Part shown: piece by piece, positions 7,409-16,282 of the stretch
How the letters are laid out: each line of letters starts with the position of its first letter
How positions within the stretch are numbered: position 1 is the stretch's first letter
Translations under genes and position numbers: made by a program
Notes under the pieces: model-generated
Told to the model about the DNA's origin: nothing
Database searches by the model: none
What the model saw: only the letters and a program-made list of their open reading frames with translations
Assembly (NCBI GenBank): GCA_024234595.1
Contig: JACKNZ010000015.1
Span: 44,679-108,678, forward strand
DNA: 64,000 bases
Source: Moraxellaceae bacterium
Lineage (GTDB): Bacteria; Pseudomonadota; Gammaproteobacteria; Pseudomonadales; Moraxellaceae
Direction: 5' to 3'

Positions 7409-7910
7409 TTATAGTTTTCCTCTTGATAGTGAGTAATTTCATAAAAAAGCGTTTAAGTGGCAAGTCTGCTTTGAGCAATTCGATGATATGCGAGAAGCTC
7501 AGGCTGTTTATTAAGTCAAAGACATTTATTTGCCATTGCGTGGGCGGACTTTGTGTGCTGATTGATGTAGATTGCAATACGTTAATACCGCTTTGTAGCA
7601 TCATGGGCAATTGTTCAGACACCGTCTGAACAATTTGCGGATATGTCATATAAAATTGTTTACACAAATGTAAATTTTTGAAAGACAAGCCTTTTAGGCC
7701 TTGTTCTTGTAGTTTTTTAGCCAAATTTTTATAGAGCTTTTCGCCATATTGCGCCCTATCTTCGCCTTGCTGTTCATATTCAACCAAATACGCACCTATT
7801 AACCAGTTGCGTAAAGTAAGCGCAACATTGACTTGCTTTTGTGCTTGTTGTTGAAAATGGTGGCTTATATTAGCCATACTTACCACCAATGTTTCAAAAT
7901 TAGTAATCAT
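7296..7910 (-). pseudogene. Truncated DUF1016 (YhcG-type nuclease) gene
   Basis: The first ~155 residues resemble the N-terminal domain of DUF1016/YhcG proteins: NVALTLRNWLIGAYLVEYEQ, then GEDRAQYGEKLYKNLAKKL and LHLCKQFYMTYPQIVQT. Full-length members are about 350 residues, with a PDDEXK nuclease domain at the C-terminus. Here homology stops near 7430; the remaining codons to 7296 are read out of frame across the start of the nitroreductase gene and look unrelated to any domain. The nuclease half is missing. This suggests a deletion that fused the remnant to the neighbouring operon. Confidence 0.75.
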
Positions 7911-8079
7911 AATTAACCAACGACTTGCTTGGTTGCTTCAATTTTACGGTCGGCATACTGCACTTTTAACGACCAATTTTGTCAATATTCGCCATCCACA
8001 GAAACTACAATTAAATTTAGCTTTAGTGCTTATTTTCAGTGACGTATGCTTACATTTTAATAATTCCATACTTACCTTA

Positions 8080-8176
8080 GGACTTACGCGGTTATCGCTT
8101 ATTTGTTCATATTTTAATCGTTTTTAACGATTTTATGTTCACAAAACGCGCTAATTTCGGTGAAATGCGTAAGTCC
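8080..8176. repeat. MITE-like element, copy 2
   Basis: A 97-bp element with perfect 10-bp inverted ends GGACTTACGC and GCGTAAGTCC, flanked on both sides by TA. Hairpins are ATCGTT-TTT-AACGAT (8117-8131) and ATTTC-GGT-GAAAT (8154-8166). It ends 5 bp beyond the stop of the carbonic anhydrase-like gene. The TA flanks hint at a 2-bp target duplication, although copy 1 does not show it clearly. Confidence 0.88.
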
Positions 8177-8181
8177 TAACC

Positions 8182-8721
8182 TTAAACCCCTGCCTTATGT
8201 TTAACCGCCAATCTCATATAATGTTCTGCCGAATACTTAAAATAGGCTTTTTCTTCATCGGTTAAAGCGCGTACTTTTTTAACAGGATTGCCTAAATACA
8301 AATAACCCGACTCCAAGCGTTTGTTGGGTGGCACTAGGCTGCCTGCGCCTATTAACACTTGTGACTCAATCACCACACGGTCTAGCACAATCGTACCAAT
8401 GCCTACTAATACCTCATCACCAATGGTACAACCATGCAAGGTCACATGATGGCCGATGGTGACGTGTTTACCAATTACTAATGGCGCACCCAATGGGTCA
8501 ACAGGCCGTTTGTGGGTCACGTGCAGCATCGCAAAATCTTGAATGTTAGAGCCTTCGCCAATTTTAATACTATTGACATCACCACGAATTACCGCACAAG
8601 GCCATACAGAGCTATTGTCAGCTAATTCAACATCTCCAATCACCACGGCAGCACTATCTACAAAACACGACTGTGCTACGCTTGGTATTACTCCTTCAAA
8701 AGGACGAATATTCTGACTCAT
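8182..8721 (-). CDS. Gamma-class carbonic anhydrase-like protein (YrdA/PaaY type)
   Basis: A 179-residue left-handed beta-helix protein built of hexapeptide repeats, which forms trimers with metal sites between subunits. Metal-binding histidines are visible in LHVTHKR and in the IGHHVTLHG stretch, with the usual RGDVNSIKIGEGSNIQD before them. Members are carbonic anhydrases or thioesterase-like proteins, so the activity is uncertain. The ATG at 8721 comes 2 nt after the phaC stop, implying coupled translation; an upstream TTG at 8727 is less likely. Confidence 0.9.
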   Translation of the reverse strand: MSQNIRPFEGVIPSVAQSCFVDSAAVVIGDVELADNSSVWPCAVIRGDVNSIKIGEGSNIQDFAMLHVTHKRPVDPLGAPLVIGKHVTIGHHVTLHGCTIGDEVLVGIGTIVLDRVVIESQVLIGAGSLVPPNKRLESGYLYLGNPVKKVRALTDEEKAYFKYSAEHYMRLAVKHKAGV

Positions 8722-8723
8722 AA

Positions 8724-9905
8724 TCAACCTGCCTTTGGTACAGGACGAGGATAGGCTTTAGAACGAAGCTGCAACCAATCTTTAGAAATTGACCATGTGG
8801 TATGTACTGCTTTACTGCCCGTAAACACCCCAGCATGGCCACCGGGTACAATATGAAACGTTTTATCGGTAGAAGATACAATAGACATAATGGCGCGCGC
8901 CCCTGCAATACTGACAATCTTATCGTTGTCGCCTGCAAAGGCCAAAATATTGCTTTTAATCTGGCTAAAGTCAGCCACACGCTCGCCAATTTTTAGTTTG
9001 CCCTTGGCCATACGATTATATAAACCCATTTTACGCATCATATCTTGCACTGTTGCACCGGGGTAATCAGGCATATTCGTAAACCATTCATTCATGGTCA
9101 TATAACGCGCCACATAATCGTCATCTGCCAAATTACGAATCAACTCCAGATAACTCGACATTACCCCCACTGGATTAGTCATTTTAAACAACCAAGACAA
9201 GGTTTTGCCGTCAACATGAAACTTGTTAGAAGCAACACTATCCAATTTAAAACCCGTTTTATTTTTGATAAAACTAGCAGGCATAGATAATAATTGGCTA
9301 ATGGGTCCTGTAATAGGGTTCATTTTGTGCATATCTATCGGGCTGGCAATGGTAATCAAGTTGGTGATTTTGTCATCTTCGGGATGAGAGGCCATATACA
9401 TCAAAGCCAAAAGCCCACCCATACAATACCCTAATAACGAGACTTCTTCGGAGTCGCTATGTTCTCTTATCGCTGTTAATGCTTGAGGAAACCAATCATT
9501 CACATAATGTTTAAGTGATAAATCGGCGTTTTCGGCCGTCGGTTTACCCCAGTCAATTAAATAAACCTCAAAACCATGTGCCAAAAAATATCGCACCAAA
9601 CTACGGTCGGCTAATAAATCAAAAATCCACGCAAACACGCCCAACGGTGGAACCATAACAATGGGAATGGCAAAGCGACGACGACGAACATGCAAAGACT
9701 GGCCGCTTTCTAACACCAGCATATCTGTTTTTAAAGGTGGATAATACTTGACCGACATAATGCCATCTTGAAAAATCACTTGGTTGTCGGTTTTATCCAA
9801 CAACAAATATTTTTCTTTATTGACTTGGCGTTGCACCATATTTTTGGCAAAAGCAGCACTGGTTTTGGCTAAGCGTGAAAGTTGCTCAATTCTACTGGTG
9901 GTCAT
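8724..9905 (-). CDS. phaC: PhaC-like polyhydroxyalkanoate synthase
   Basis: A 393-residue alpha/beta-hydrolase resembling PHA synthases, which polymerise hydroxyacyl-CoA into storage polyester. The lipase-like box is GYCMGG with nucleophile Cys161; the likely Asp is 328 (AGDNDKIVS) and the His is 357 (GGHAGVFTG). The length fits class III PhaC rather than the ~560-600 residues of class I. Class III enzymes need a PhaE subunit, and no phaE, phaA or phaB gene is in the window. It might therefore act alone, use a partner elsewhere, or be an acyltransferase of related fold. Translation is coupled to the downstream carbonic anhydrase-like gene. Confidence 0.8.
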   Translation of the reverse strand: MTTSRIEQLSRLAKTSAAFAKNMVQRQVNKEKYLLLDKTDNQVIFQDGIMSVKYYPPLKTDMLVLESGQSLHVRRRRFAIPIVMVPPLGVFAWIFDLLADRSLVRYFLAHGFEVYLIDWGKPTAENADLSLKHYVNDWFPQALTAIREHSDSEEVSLLGYCMGGLLALMYMASHPEDDKITNLITIASPIDMHKMNPITGPISQLLSMPASFIKNKTGFKLDSVASNKFHVDGKTLSWLFKMTNPVGVMSSYLELIRNLADDDYVARYMTMNEWFTNMPDYPGATVQDMMRKMGLYNRMAKGKLKIGERVADFSQIKSNILAFAGDNDKIVSIAGARAIMSIVSSTDKTFHIVPGGHAGVFTGSKAVHTTWSISKDWLQLRSKAYPRPVPKAG

Positions 9906-9931
9906 GTTAAAAATCCTGATAAAACAAAACA

Positions 9932-10094
9932 GGACTTGCGCATTTTACCGAAAGCTTGTGTTGAGCGAAGTCGAAACAAGCGCGTCTTGTGAATCCTCCC
10001 CAACCCTCCTTTACAAAAGGAGGGAGTTTCCCCCTTTTTCAAAGGGGGACTAAGGGGGATTTAACGAACAAATAAGCGATAACCGCGTAAGTCC
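9932..10094. repeat. MITE-like element, copy 3 (inverted, chimeric)
   Basis: Both ends belong to the MITE-like family: GGACTTGCGC at the left and GCGTAAGTCC at the right, in the opposite orientation to copies 1 and 2. The centre has been replaced. It holds a small palindrome of the GAGCGAAGTCGAA family between GCTTGT and ACAAGC, then a hairpin CCTCCTTT/AAAGGAGG and a hairpin CCCCCTTT/AAAGGGGG. It lies between lon and phaC and encodes no credible protein. Confidence 0.8.
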
Positions 10095-10100
10095 AAACAA

Positions 10101-10132
10101 AAAAGTGCATCTCGTTAAGAGTATGCACTTTT
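10101..10132 (-). terminator. Rho-independent terminator of lon
   Basis: Perfect 10-bp stem AAAAGTGCAT / ATGCACTTTT with a 12-nt loop. On the minus strand it is followed by a T-run. It is 28 bp downstream of the lon stop. Confidence 0.85.
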
Positions 10133-10160
10133 AGGATGAAGGTAAAGGGTACTATATAGA

Positions 10161-12575
10161 CTAATGAGTATTTACTCGCTCCTCCAAAGCATCGTCACTT
10201 TTTAATGCCTTAGGCGTTGTGGCCACATCATCTGCTAAAGGAATCGGTTGTTTGGCTAAAGCTATCGCTAATACCTCATCAATCCACTTCACCGTTTTAA
10301 TGCTCAAATCGGCTTTGATGTTATCAGGAATTTCTTTAAGGTCACGGGCATTTTCTTCGGGGATTAACACCGTTTTAATGCCGCCACGATGAGCCGCCAA
10401 CAACTTCTCTTTTAAGCCACCAATCGGTAACACCTGACCACGCAAGGTAATTTCACCCGTCATTGCCACATCGGCACGCACAGGAATACCCGTTAACACC
10501 GACACAATCGCGGTGCACATACCAATGCCAGCACTCGGGCCATCTTTGGGGGTTGCACCTTCGGGAATATGAATATGCAAATCTTGGGTCTCGTGAAACT
10601 CTGGGACAATACCTAACACTTTCGAACGTGAGCGAACCACCGTAATGGCCGCTTTAATCGACTCTTGCATCACATCGCCCAATTTGCCTGTCATGGTAAA
10701 GCGGCCTTTGCCTTGTGTAGTCACCGCTTCGATGGTTAGAAGCTCACCACCGACCGATGTCCATGCCAAGCCAGTCACTTGACCAATTTGGTCTTTTTCT
10801 TCGGCTTTGCCAAAACTGTATTTGTAAACACCGCAATAATGCTCAAGGTTATCGGCGGTAACTACCACAGTTGAATTAGTGGCAACACCCAATACCGCTT
10901 CTTTAACCACTTTACGGCAAATTTTAGATACTTCGCGCTCTAAATTACGCACCCCTGCTTCGCGGGTATAACGACGCACCAACTCTCGTACCGCGCTCTC
11001 TTCTACCACTAACTCTTTCGCTTTTAAGCCTGCTAATTCGCGTTGTTTGGGAACAAGGTATTTTTGAGCGATGTTAACTTTTTCATCTTCGGTATAACCT
11101 GGTAGGCGAATTACTTCCATACGGTCTAACAAGGGGGCAGGAATATCCATCGAGTTAGCGGTACACAAAAACATCACTTCGGACAAGTCATAATCCACGT
11201 CCAAATAATGGTCATTAAAATGTTGGTTTTGCTCGGCATCTAACACTTCTAACAAGGCAGAGGCTGGGTCGCCACGGCTATCCGCACCCATTTTGTCAAT
11301 TTCATCTAACAAAAAGAGTGGATTTTTAACACCCACTTTGGCCATGCGTTGAATCAATTTACCAGGCATAGAGCCAATATAGGTACGACGATGACCGCGA
11401 ATCTCAGATTCATCACGTACACCACCTAAAGCCATACGCACAAATTCACGTTTAGTGGCTTTGGCAATCGACTGTCCTAAAGACGTTTTGCCTACACCCG
11501 GAGGGCCTACCAAACACAACACAGGTCCTTGCAATTTTTTAACCCGTGACTGTACCGCCAAAAACTCTAAAATACGTTCTTTGACTTCTTCGAGGCCATA
11601 GTGGTCGGCATCCAAAATTTGACGTGCCATTTTGAGGTCAATACCAATGCGACTACGTTTTTTCCACGGTACACTAATCATCCAATCAATATAACTACGG
11701 ACGACAGTGGCCTCGGCCGACATCGGTGGCATCATGCGTAACTTTTTGAGTTCGGCATCAACTTTTTTACGCGCTTCGGCAGGCAGACCTGCTTTTTCGA
11801 TACGCTGTTCTAATTCTGCAAATTCATTTTCAGCACTACCTGCCTCATTTAACTCGCCCAGTTCTTTATGAATCGCTTTAATTTGCTCATTTAAATAGTA
11901 TTCGCGCTGAGTTTTTTCCATTTGCTTTTTAACGCGGCCACGAATACGCTTTTCGACTTTGAGCAAATCGACTTCGGAATCCATCACCCCTAACAAATGC
12001 TGAACACGTTCTTCTAAATTAAGAATCTCTAAAATTTCTTGTTTTTCTTCGAGTTTTAGCGACAAATGGGCGGCAATGGTATCGGCTAAACGATAAGGGT
12101 CTTTAATCGTCTGTACCGAATTCCATACTTCGGGCGCAACTTTTTTGGCTTGTTTAACATATTGTTCAAATTCTGCCAATAAAGAGCGCAACAAGGCTTC
12201 GGCCTGTGTCGCATCCAAACTTGGATTAGGATGCTCGTTAACGCTGGCTAACAACAAACGACCTGTATCAATGATGTCGTCAACTTGGGCACGACGCTGG
12301 CCTTCGACCAATACTTTTACCGTGCCATCAGGCAACTTCAATAATTGCAAAATCGTGGCGACAGTGCCTACGCTATACAAACCTGCTTGATTAGGGTCAT
12401 CATCCGCTGCATCTTTTTGCGCTACCACAAAAATCTTTTTTTGGCCATTCATGGCTGTTTCGAGTGCCTGAATCGACTTATCTCGTCCGACAAATAAAGG
12501 AATAACCATATGCGGATATACAACCACATCGCGCAATGGCAATAATGGCAAATCAATCAATTCTGACTCGTACAT
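10161..12575 (-). CDS. lon: ATP-dependent protease Lon
   Basis: An 804-residue cytosolic AAA+ serine protease that removes misfolded and regulatory proteins. Order: N-terminal substrate-binding domain (about 1-300), ATPase with Walker A GPPGVGKTS and Walker B FLLDEIDKMG, then the protease domain with Ser in PKDGPSAGIGM and Lys in LPIGGLKEKLLAAHRGG. I chose the ATG at 12575 with a GGAG 8 nt upstream; an in-frame TTG at 12587 would add four residues. The 208-bp gap to clpX contains a small palindrome CCATTG-G-CAATGG (12596-12608) and a CTTGTAA/CCCTAAA pair that only loosely resembles a heat-shock promoter. Confidence 0.97.
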   Translation of the reverse strand: MYESELIDLPLLPLRDVVVYPHMVIPLFVGRDKSIQALETAMNGQKKIFVVAQKDAADDDPNQAGLYSVGTVATILQLLKLPDGTVKVLVEGQRRAQVDDIIDTGRLLLASVNEHPNPSLDATQAEALLRSLLAEFEQYVKQAKKVAPEVWNSVQTIKDPYRLADTIAAHLSLKLEEKQEILEILNLEERVQHLLGVMDSEVDLLKVEKRIRGRVKKQMEKTQREYYLNEQIKAIHKELGELNEAGSAENEFAELEQRIEKAGLPAEARKKVDAELKKLRMMPPMSAEATVVRSYIDWMISVPWKKRSRIGIDLKMARQILDADHYGLEEVKERILEFLAVQSRVKKLQGPVLCLVGPPGVGKTSLGQSIAKATKREFVRMALGGVRDESEIRGHRRTYIGSMPGKLIQRMAKVGVKNPLFLLDEIDKMGADSRGDPASALLEVLDAEQNQHFNDHYLDVDYDLSEVMFLCTANSMDIPAPLLDRMEVIRLPGYTEDEKVNIAQKYLVPKQRELAGLKAKELVVEESAVRELVRRYTREAGVRNLEREVSKICRKVVKEAVLGVATNSTVVVTADNLEHYCGVYKYSFGKAEEKDQIGQVTGLAWTSVGGELLTIEAVTTQGKGRFTMTGKLGDVMQESIKAAITVVRSRSKVLGIVPEFHETQDLHIHIPEGATPKDGPSAGIGMCTAIVSVLTGIPVRADVAMTGEITLRGQVLPIGGLKEKLLAAHRGGIKTVLIPEENARDLKEIPDNIKADLSIKTVKWIDEVLAIALAKQPIPLADDVATTPKALKSDDALEERVNTH

Positions 12576-12783
12576 AATTTTCTCCAAGCACTATGCCATT
12601 GGCAATGGTGCAATCTTGCATGTTATTTGTATGTTTTAGGGAGTTTTTGGCAAATTACAAGGGGACAGCACAGAAAAGGCTAAAATATGCAGGATTTTTG
12701 GCGTTTTTAGAGAATTTGATTGCACTCAATCCAACCATCTCAAAAGCAGATAGTTAGACTGAGGACAAGTTTGACAGCTCGAT

Positions 12784-14097
12784 TTAAGAAGCTTTTCGTT
12801 CCTCTTGAGGGACAGCAACTTCATCATTTTTATAAACTAACAATGGCTTTTGGTCATCGGTAATGGTTTTTTCTTCAATCACCACTTTTGATATACCCTC
12901 GACTGATGGCAAATCATACATCGTTTCTAACAAGGCATTTTCCATAATCGAACGTAAGCCACGCGCACCTGTTTTACGCTCCATCGCTTTTTTGGCAGTT
13001 GCGACTAAGGCTTCTTCTCTAAACTCTAAACCGACTCCTTCCATATCAAACAATTTTTGATATTGTTTGGTAAGGGCATTTTTGGGTTCAGTCAAAATCT
13101 GAATCAACGCATCTTCGGTCAATTCCTCTAAAGAGGCAATCACAGGCAAACGACCAATTAACTCAGGTATTAAACCAAACTTAATTAAATCTTCTGGCTC
13201 AACTTCTTTAAAAATCTCGCCCGTGTTTTTAGTTTCTTCTTTACTGCGTACGGTGGCATTAAAACCGATACCACTTTTTTCGGAGCGGCTTAAAATCACT
13301 TTTTCTAAACCTGCAAACGCCCCACCACAAATAAACAAAATATTAGAAGTATCCACCTGTAAAAACTCTTGTTGAGGATGTTTACGTCCTCCCTGAGGTG
13401 GCACAGAGGCCATCGTGCCTTCAATCAGTTTTAGTAAGGCTTGTTGTACACCTTCGCCAGACACATCACGAGTGATAGATGGGTTTTCGGATTTGCGAGT
13501 GATTTTGTCAATTTCGTCAATATAAACAATACCACGCTCGGCTTTTGCAACATCATAATCACATTTTTGCAGTAGCTTTTGAATGATGTTTTCGACATCT
13601 TCACCCACATAACCTGCTTCGGTTAAGGTGGTTGCATCGGCCATCGTAAAGGGAACATCTAACAAACGTGCTAGCGTTTCTGCCAATAATGTTTTGCCTG
13701 AGCCTGTTGGGCCAATCAACAAAATATTGCTTTTAGACAATTCAACTTCGGTGGATTTTTTGTTGTTGACCGCCTTTTTAGCCCCTGCTTGCAAACGCTT
13801 GTAGTGGTTATATACCGCCACAGCCAACACTTTTTTGGCTTTTTCTTGGCCAATCACATAATCATCTAAGGTTTCTTTAATCTCGCGAGGAACGGGTAAA
13901 GCGTCCTTTAATTTTTGTTTGGCTGATTCCGCAGCCTCCTCTGGTTCTTGCGCCATAATGTCGTTGCATAAATCAACACATTCATTGCAAATATATACCG
14001 AAGGCCCTGCAATCAGCTTGGTGACTTCATGCTGACTTTTACCGCAAAATGAGCAAAACAACAGTTTTTCATTACGGCTTTTACGTTCATCACTCAT
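12784..14097 (-). CDS. clpX: ATP-dependent Clp protease ATP-binding subunit ClpX
   Basis: A 437-residue AAA+ unfoldase that feeds substrates to ClpP. It shows the N-terminal four-cysteine zinc-binding domain (FCSFCGKSQHEV ... YICNECVDLC), Walker A GPTGSGKT, Walker B IVYIDEIDKI, the pore loop GYVGEDVE and the ClpP-docking IGF-type loop SGIGFNATV, then sensor 2 GARGLRSIME. The start follows GAGGA. It lies 24 nt downstream of clpP, in the standard tig-clpP-clpX-lon order. Confidence 0.97.
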   Translation of the reverse strand: MSDERKSRNEKLLFCSFCGKSQHEVTKLIAGPSVYICNECVDLCNDIMAQEPEEAAESAKQKLKDALPVPREIKETLDDYVIGQEKAKKVLAVAVYNHYKRLQAGAKKAVNNKKSTEVELSKSNILLIGPTGSGKTLLAETLARLLDVPFTMADATTLTEAGYVGEDVENIIQKLLQKCDYDVAKAERGIVYIDEIDKITRKSENPSITRDVSGEGVQQALLKLIEGTMASVPPQGGRKHPQQEFLQVDTSNILFICGGAFAGLEKVILSRSEKSGIGFNATVRSKEETKNTGEIFKEVEPEDLIKFGLIPELIGRLPVIASLEELTEDALIQILTEPKNALTKQYQKLFDMEGVGLEFREEALVATAKKAMERKTGARGLRSIMENALLETMYDLPSVEGISKVVIEEKTITDDQKPLLVYKNDEVAVPQEERKAS

Positions 14098-14121
14098 TAT
14101 TTTTCCTCAATCAAGCAAGAT

Positions 14122-14727
14122 TTAAGCAATCCGCTTTTCTATAACAGCATCTATCAGGCCATATTGTTTGGCGTCTTCTGCGCCCATAAAGTTGTCTCTA
14201 TCGGTGTCTTTTTCGATACGTTCAATAGGCTGGCCAGTGTGAAAAGCAAGACATTCATTTAAGCGATGGCGAATTTTTAAGATTTCTTGGGCATGAATGG
14301 CTATATCAGAGGCTTGACCTCTAAAACCGCCTAAAGGCTGATGAATCATTACCCGTGAGTTAGGCAAGCAATAGCGTTTACCTTTTGCACCTGCCGTCAA
14401 CAAAAATGACCCCATCGAACAAGCCTGACCAATACAAATGGTACTCACATCAGGTTTAATAAACTGCATGGTATCATAAATTGCCATGCCCGCTGTGACC
14501 GAACCACCAGGGGAATTGATGTACAAATGAATATCTTTATCGGGATTCTCGGACTCTAAAAACAGTAACTGCGCCACAATCAAGTTGGCCATATGGTCTT
14601 CTACTTCACCCACCATAAAAATGACACGTTCTTTGAGTAAGCGCGAATAAATGTCAAAAGCACGTTCACCACGGGAAGACTGCTCGACCACCATTGGCAC
14701 AAGGCCACTGCTAATTATTGGCATCAT
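14122..14727 (-). CDS. clpP: ATP-dependent Clp protease proteolytic subunit ClpP
   Basis: A 201-residue serine peptidase that forms the tetradecameric chamber partnered by ClpX. The catalytic triad is visible as Ser104 (QACSMGSFLL), His129 (RVMIHQPLGG) and Asp178 (DTDRDNFM), with the spacing of the E. coli enzyme. The N-terminal segment SGLVPMVVEQSSRGERAFDIY is conserved. It lies between tig and clpX, separated from tig by a strong terminator, so clpPX probably have their own promoter in 14728-14861. Confidence 0.97.
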   Translation of the reverse strand: MMPIISSGLVPMVVEQSSRGERAFDIYSRLLKERVIFMVGEVEDHMANLIVAQLLFLESENPDKDIHLYINSPGGSVTAGMAIYDTMQFIKPDVSTICIGQACSMGSFLLTAGAKGKRYCLPNSRVMIHQPLGGFRGQASDIAIHAQEILKIRHRLNECLAFHTGQPIERIEKDTDRDNFMGAEDAKQYGLIDAVIEKRIA

Positions 14728-14861
14728 GAATCATTATCTCTTTTTAATAGGCGCGCTAAGTGCCGCTTGGGGATAGACTTTTTAAAAAACAGAGGTATTT
14801 TTTAACAGAAAACACAGCACTAATCTAGCAAATTAAGCATTGACTGACGATACAACAAACA

Positions 14862-14885
14862 AAAAGCCTCCCAAAGGAGGCTTTT
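14862..14885 (-). terminator. Rho-independent terminator downstream of tig
   Basis: Stem AAAAGCCTCC / GGAGGCTTTT with a 4-nt loop, followed by TTTGTTTG on the minus strand. It is 15 bp beyond the tig stop and separates tig from clpPX. Confidence 0.92.
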
Positions 14886-14900
14886 GTTAACAATATGGCT

Positions 14901-16205
14901 TTATTGTTGTGGACGTAACAATTCTTCGTAGCTGACTGCCTTGTCGCTAATTTGAGCAGCAGCCAAGATTAAATCGACCACTTGGTCTTCTAACACCGCA
15001 GATTGTACTTGTGCCATTTGCTCTTTATTGCTGTAGTACCATTGTACCACTTGCTCTGGCTCTTCGTACGATTGAGCCACTTCGTCAACCAAGGCACGTA
15101 CACGCTCAGCGTCCACTTGCACTTCATTCTTTTGAATGATGTTTGATACTAATAAACCCAGTGCCACAGAACGCTGTGCATTTTCTTTAAACAACTCGTC
15201 TGGCAACATCTCGGGCTTAATTTGCGCGCTCTTGCCACCAAACTGTTGAATTGCTTGTTGACGTTGACGGTTAATTTCGTCGGCAACTAAAGCTTTTGGT
15301 ACTTCTAAGCTATTAGCATTCACTAAAGCATCAAATACCGAGGCTTTTACTTTGGCACGAATCGCATTTTTTAACTCGCGTTCCATGTTTTTGCGCACAT
15401 CGGCACGAAACTGTTCAACATTACCGTCTTTAATGCCAAAGGCTTCTAAAAATGCTGCATCTAATTCGGGCAATACAGGTTTAACTACTTTTTTGACGTT
15501 AATTTTGAATTGTGCTTCTTTGCCTGCTAAGTTTTCGGCTTGATAATCAGCAGGGAAAGTCACAGTGATGGTTAATTCATCTCCTGCTTTAGCACCCACT
15601 AATTGTTCTTCAAAACCAGGAATCATGCGCTTTGCGCCAATCACAATATTAAAGTCTTGTGCAGTGCCACCATCAAATTTTTCACCAGCAACAGAACCTT
15701 CAAAGTCAATGGTCAAACGGTCTTGCTCGGCTGCAGCCTCTGTACTTTCTTCCCACTTAGCACGTTGACGGCGCAAATTGGCAATCATAGTATCAATATC
15801 CGCGTCTGTGACTTCGGAAGTCGGACGTTCAACCGCCAAAGCAGCAAAATCAGCCAACGTGACTTCTGGATAAACTTCTACAACAGCGGCAAACTCAACG
15901 TCTTTGCCTTCATCAAAACTGATTGGCTCAATATTAGGATAACCAGCGACTTTTAATTCGGTTTGTTGTAATGCACCAACATAAGCGTCACGAATAATAT
16001 CATCTAAGGCTTCGGCACGAATGCTTGCACCATAACGCTTTTTAATGACATTTAATGGCACTTTACCAACACGAAAACCATCCATTTTAATGGTACGAGC
16101 GGCTTGGTTGATTTTTTTGTTAACCGTTTGTTCAACTTGTGCAGCAGGCACAGCAATTTTTAAGCGACGCTCTAGGGTAGAAACATTTTCAACAGAAACT
16201 TGCAT
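14901..16205 (-). CDS. tig: Trigger factor
   Basis: A 434-residue ribosome-bound chaperone and peptidyl-prolyl isomerase. It has the N-terminal ribosome-docking loop GFRVGKVP (residues 43-50), the FKBP-like domain near 150-240 with DFEGSVAGEKFDGG and IPGFEEQLVGAKAGDE, and the helical C-terminal arms. The ATG has a well placed GAGGA. Its promoter region is short: the 3' end of a tnpB gene lies only 77 bp upstream, so insertion of that element may have changed the tig promoter. Confidence 0.97.
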   Translation of the reverse strand: MQVSVENVSTLERRLKIAVPAAQVEQTVNKKINQAARTIKMDGFRVGKVPLNVIKKRYGASIRAEALDDIIRDAYVGALQQTELKVAGYPNIEPISFDEGKDVEFAAVVEVYPEVTLADFAALAVERPTSEVTDADIDTMIANLRRQRAKWEESTEAAAEQDRLTIDFEGSVAGEKFDGGTAQDFNIVIGAKRMIPGFEEQLVGAKAGDELTITVTFPADYQAENLAGKEAQFKINVKKVVKPVLPELDAAFLEAFGIKDGNVEQFRADVRKNMERELKNAIRAKVKASVFDALVNANSLEVPKALVADEINRQRQQAIQQFGGKSAQIKPEMLPDELFKENAQRSVALGLLVSNIIQKNEVQVDAERVRALVDEVAQSYEEPEQVVQWYYSNKEQMAQVQSAVLEDQVVDLILAAAQISDKAVSYEELLRPQQ

Positions 16206-16282
16206 GACATCCTCTAAATACTAAGGCAATTCAAAGCGGCCTGTCATAAACAAGCCTATAAAATTTTGACATCTTCCCATAG

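Noticed and set aside
9784..10053. Plus-strand frame of 89 codons over the phaC start
   Set aside because: The C-terminal part is translated from the chimeric repeat (a SEVETS-like peptide and a run of hairpin sequence), and the rest is antisense to phaC.
12588..12783. Heat-shock promoter before lon
   Set aside because: CTTGTAA and CCCTAAA are spaced acceptably, but the match to sigma32 consensus is too weak to annotate.
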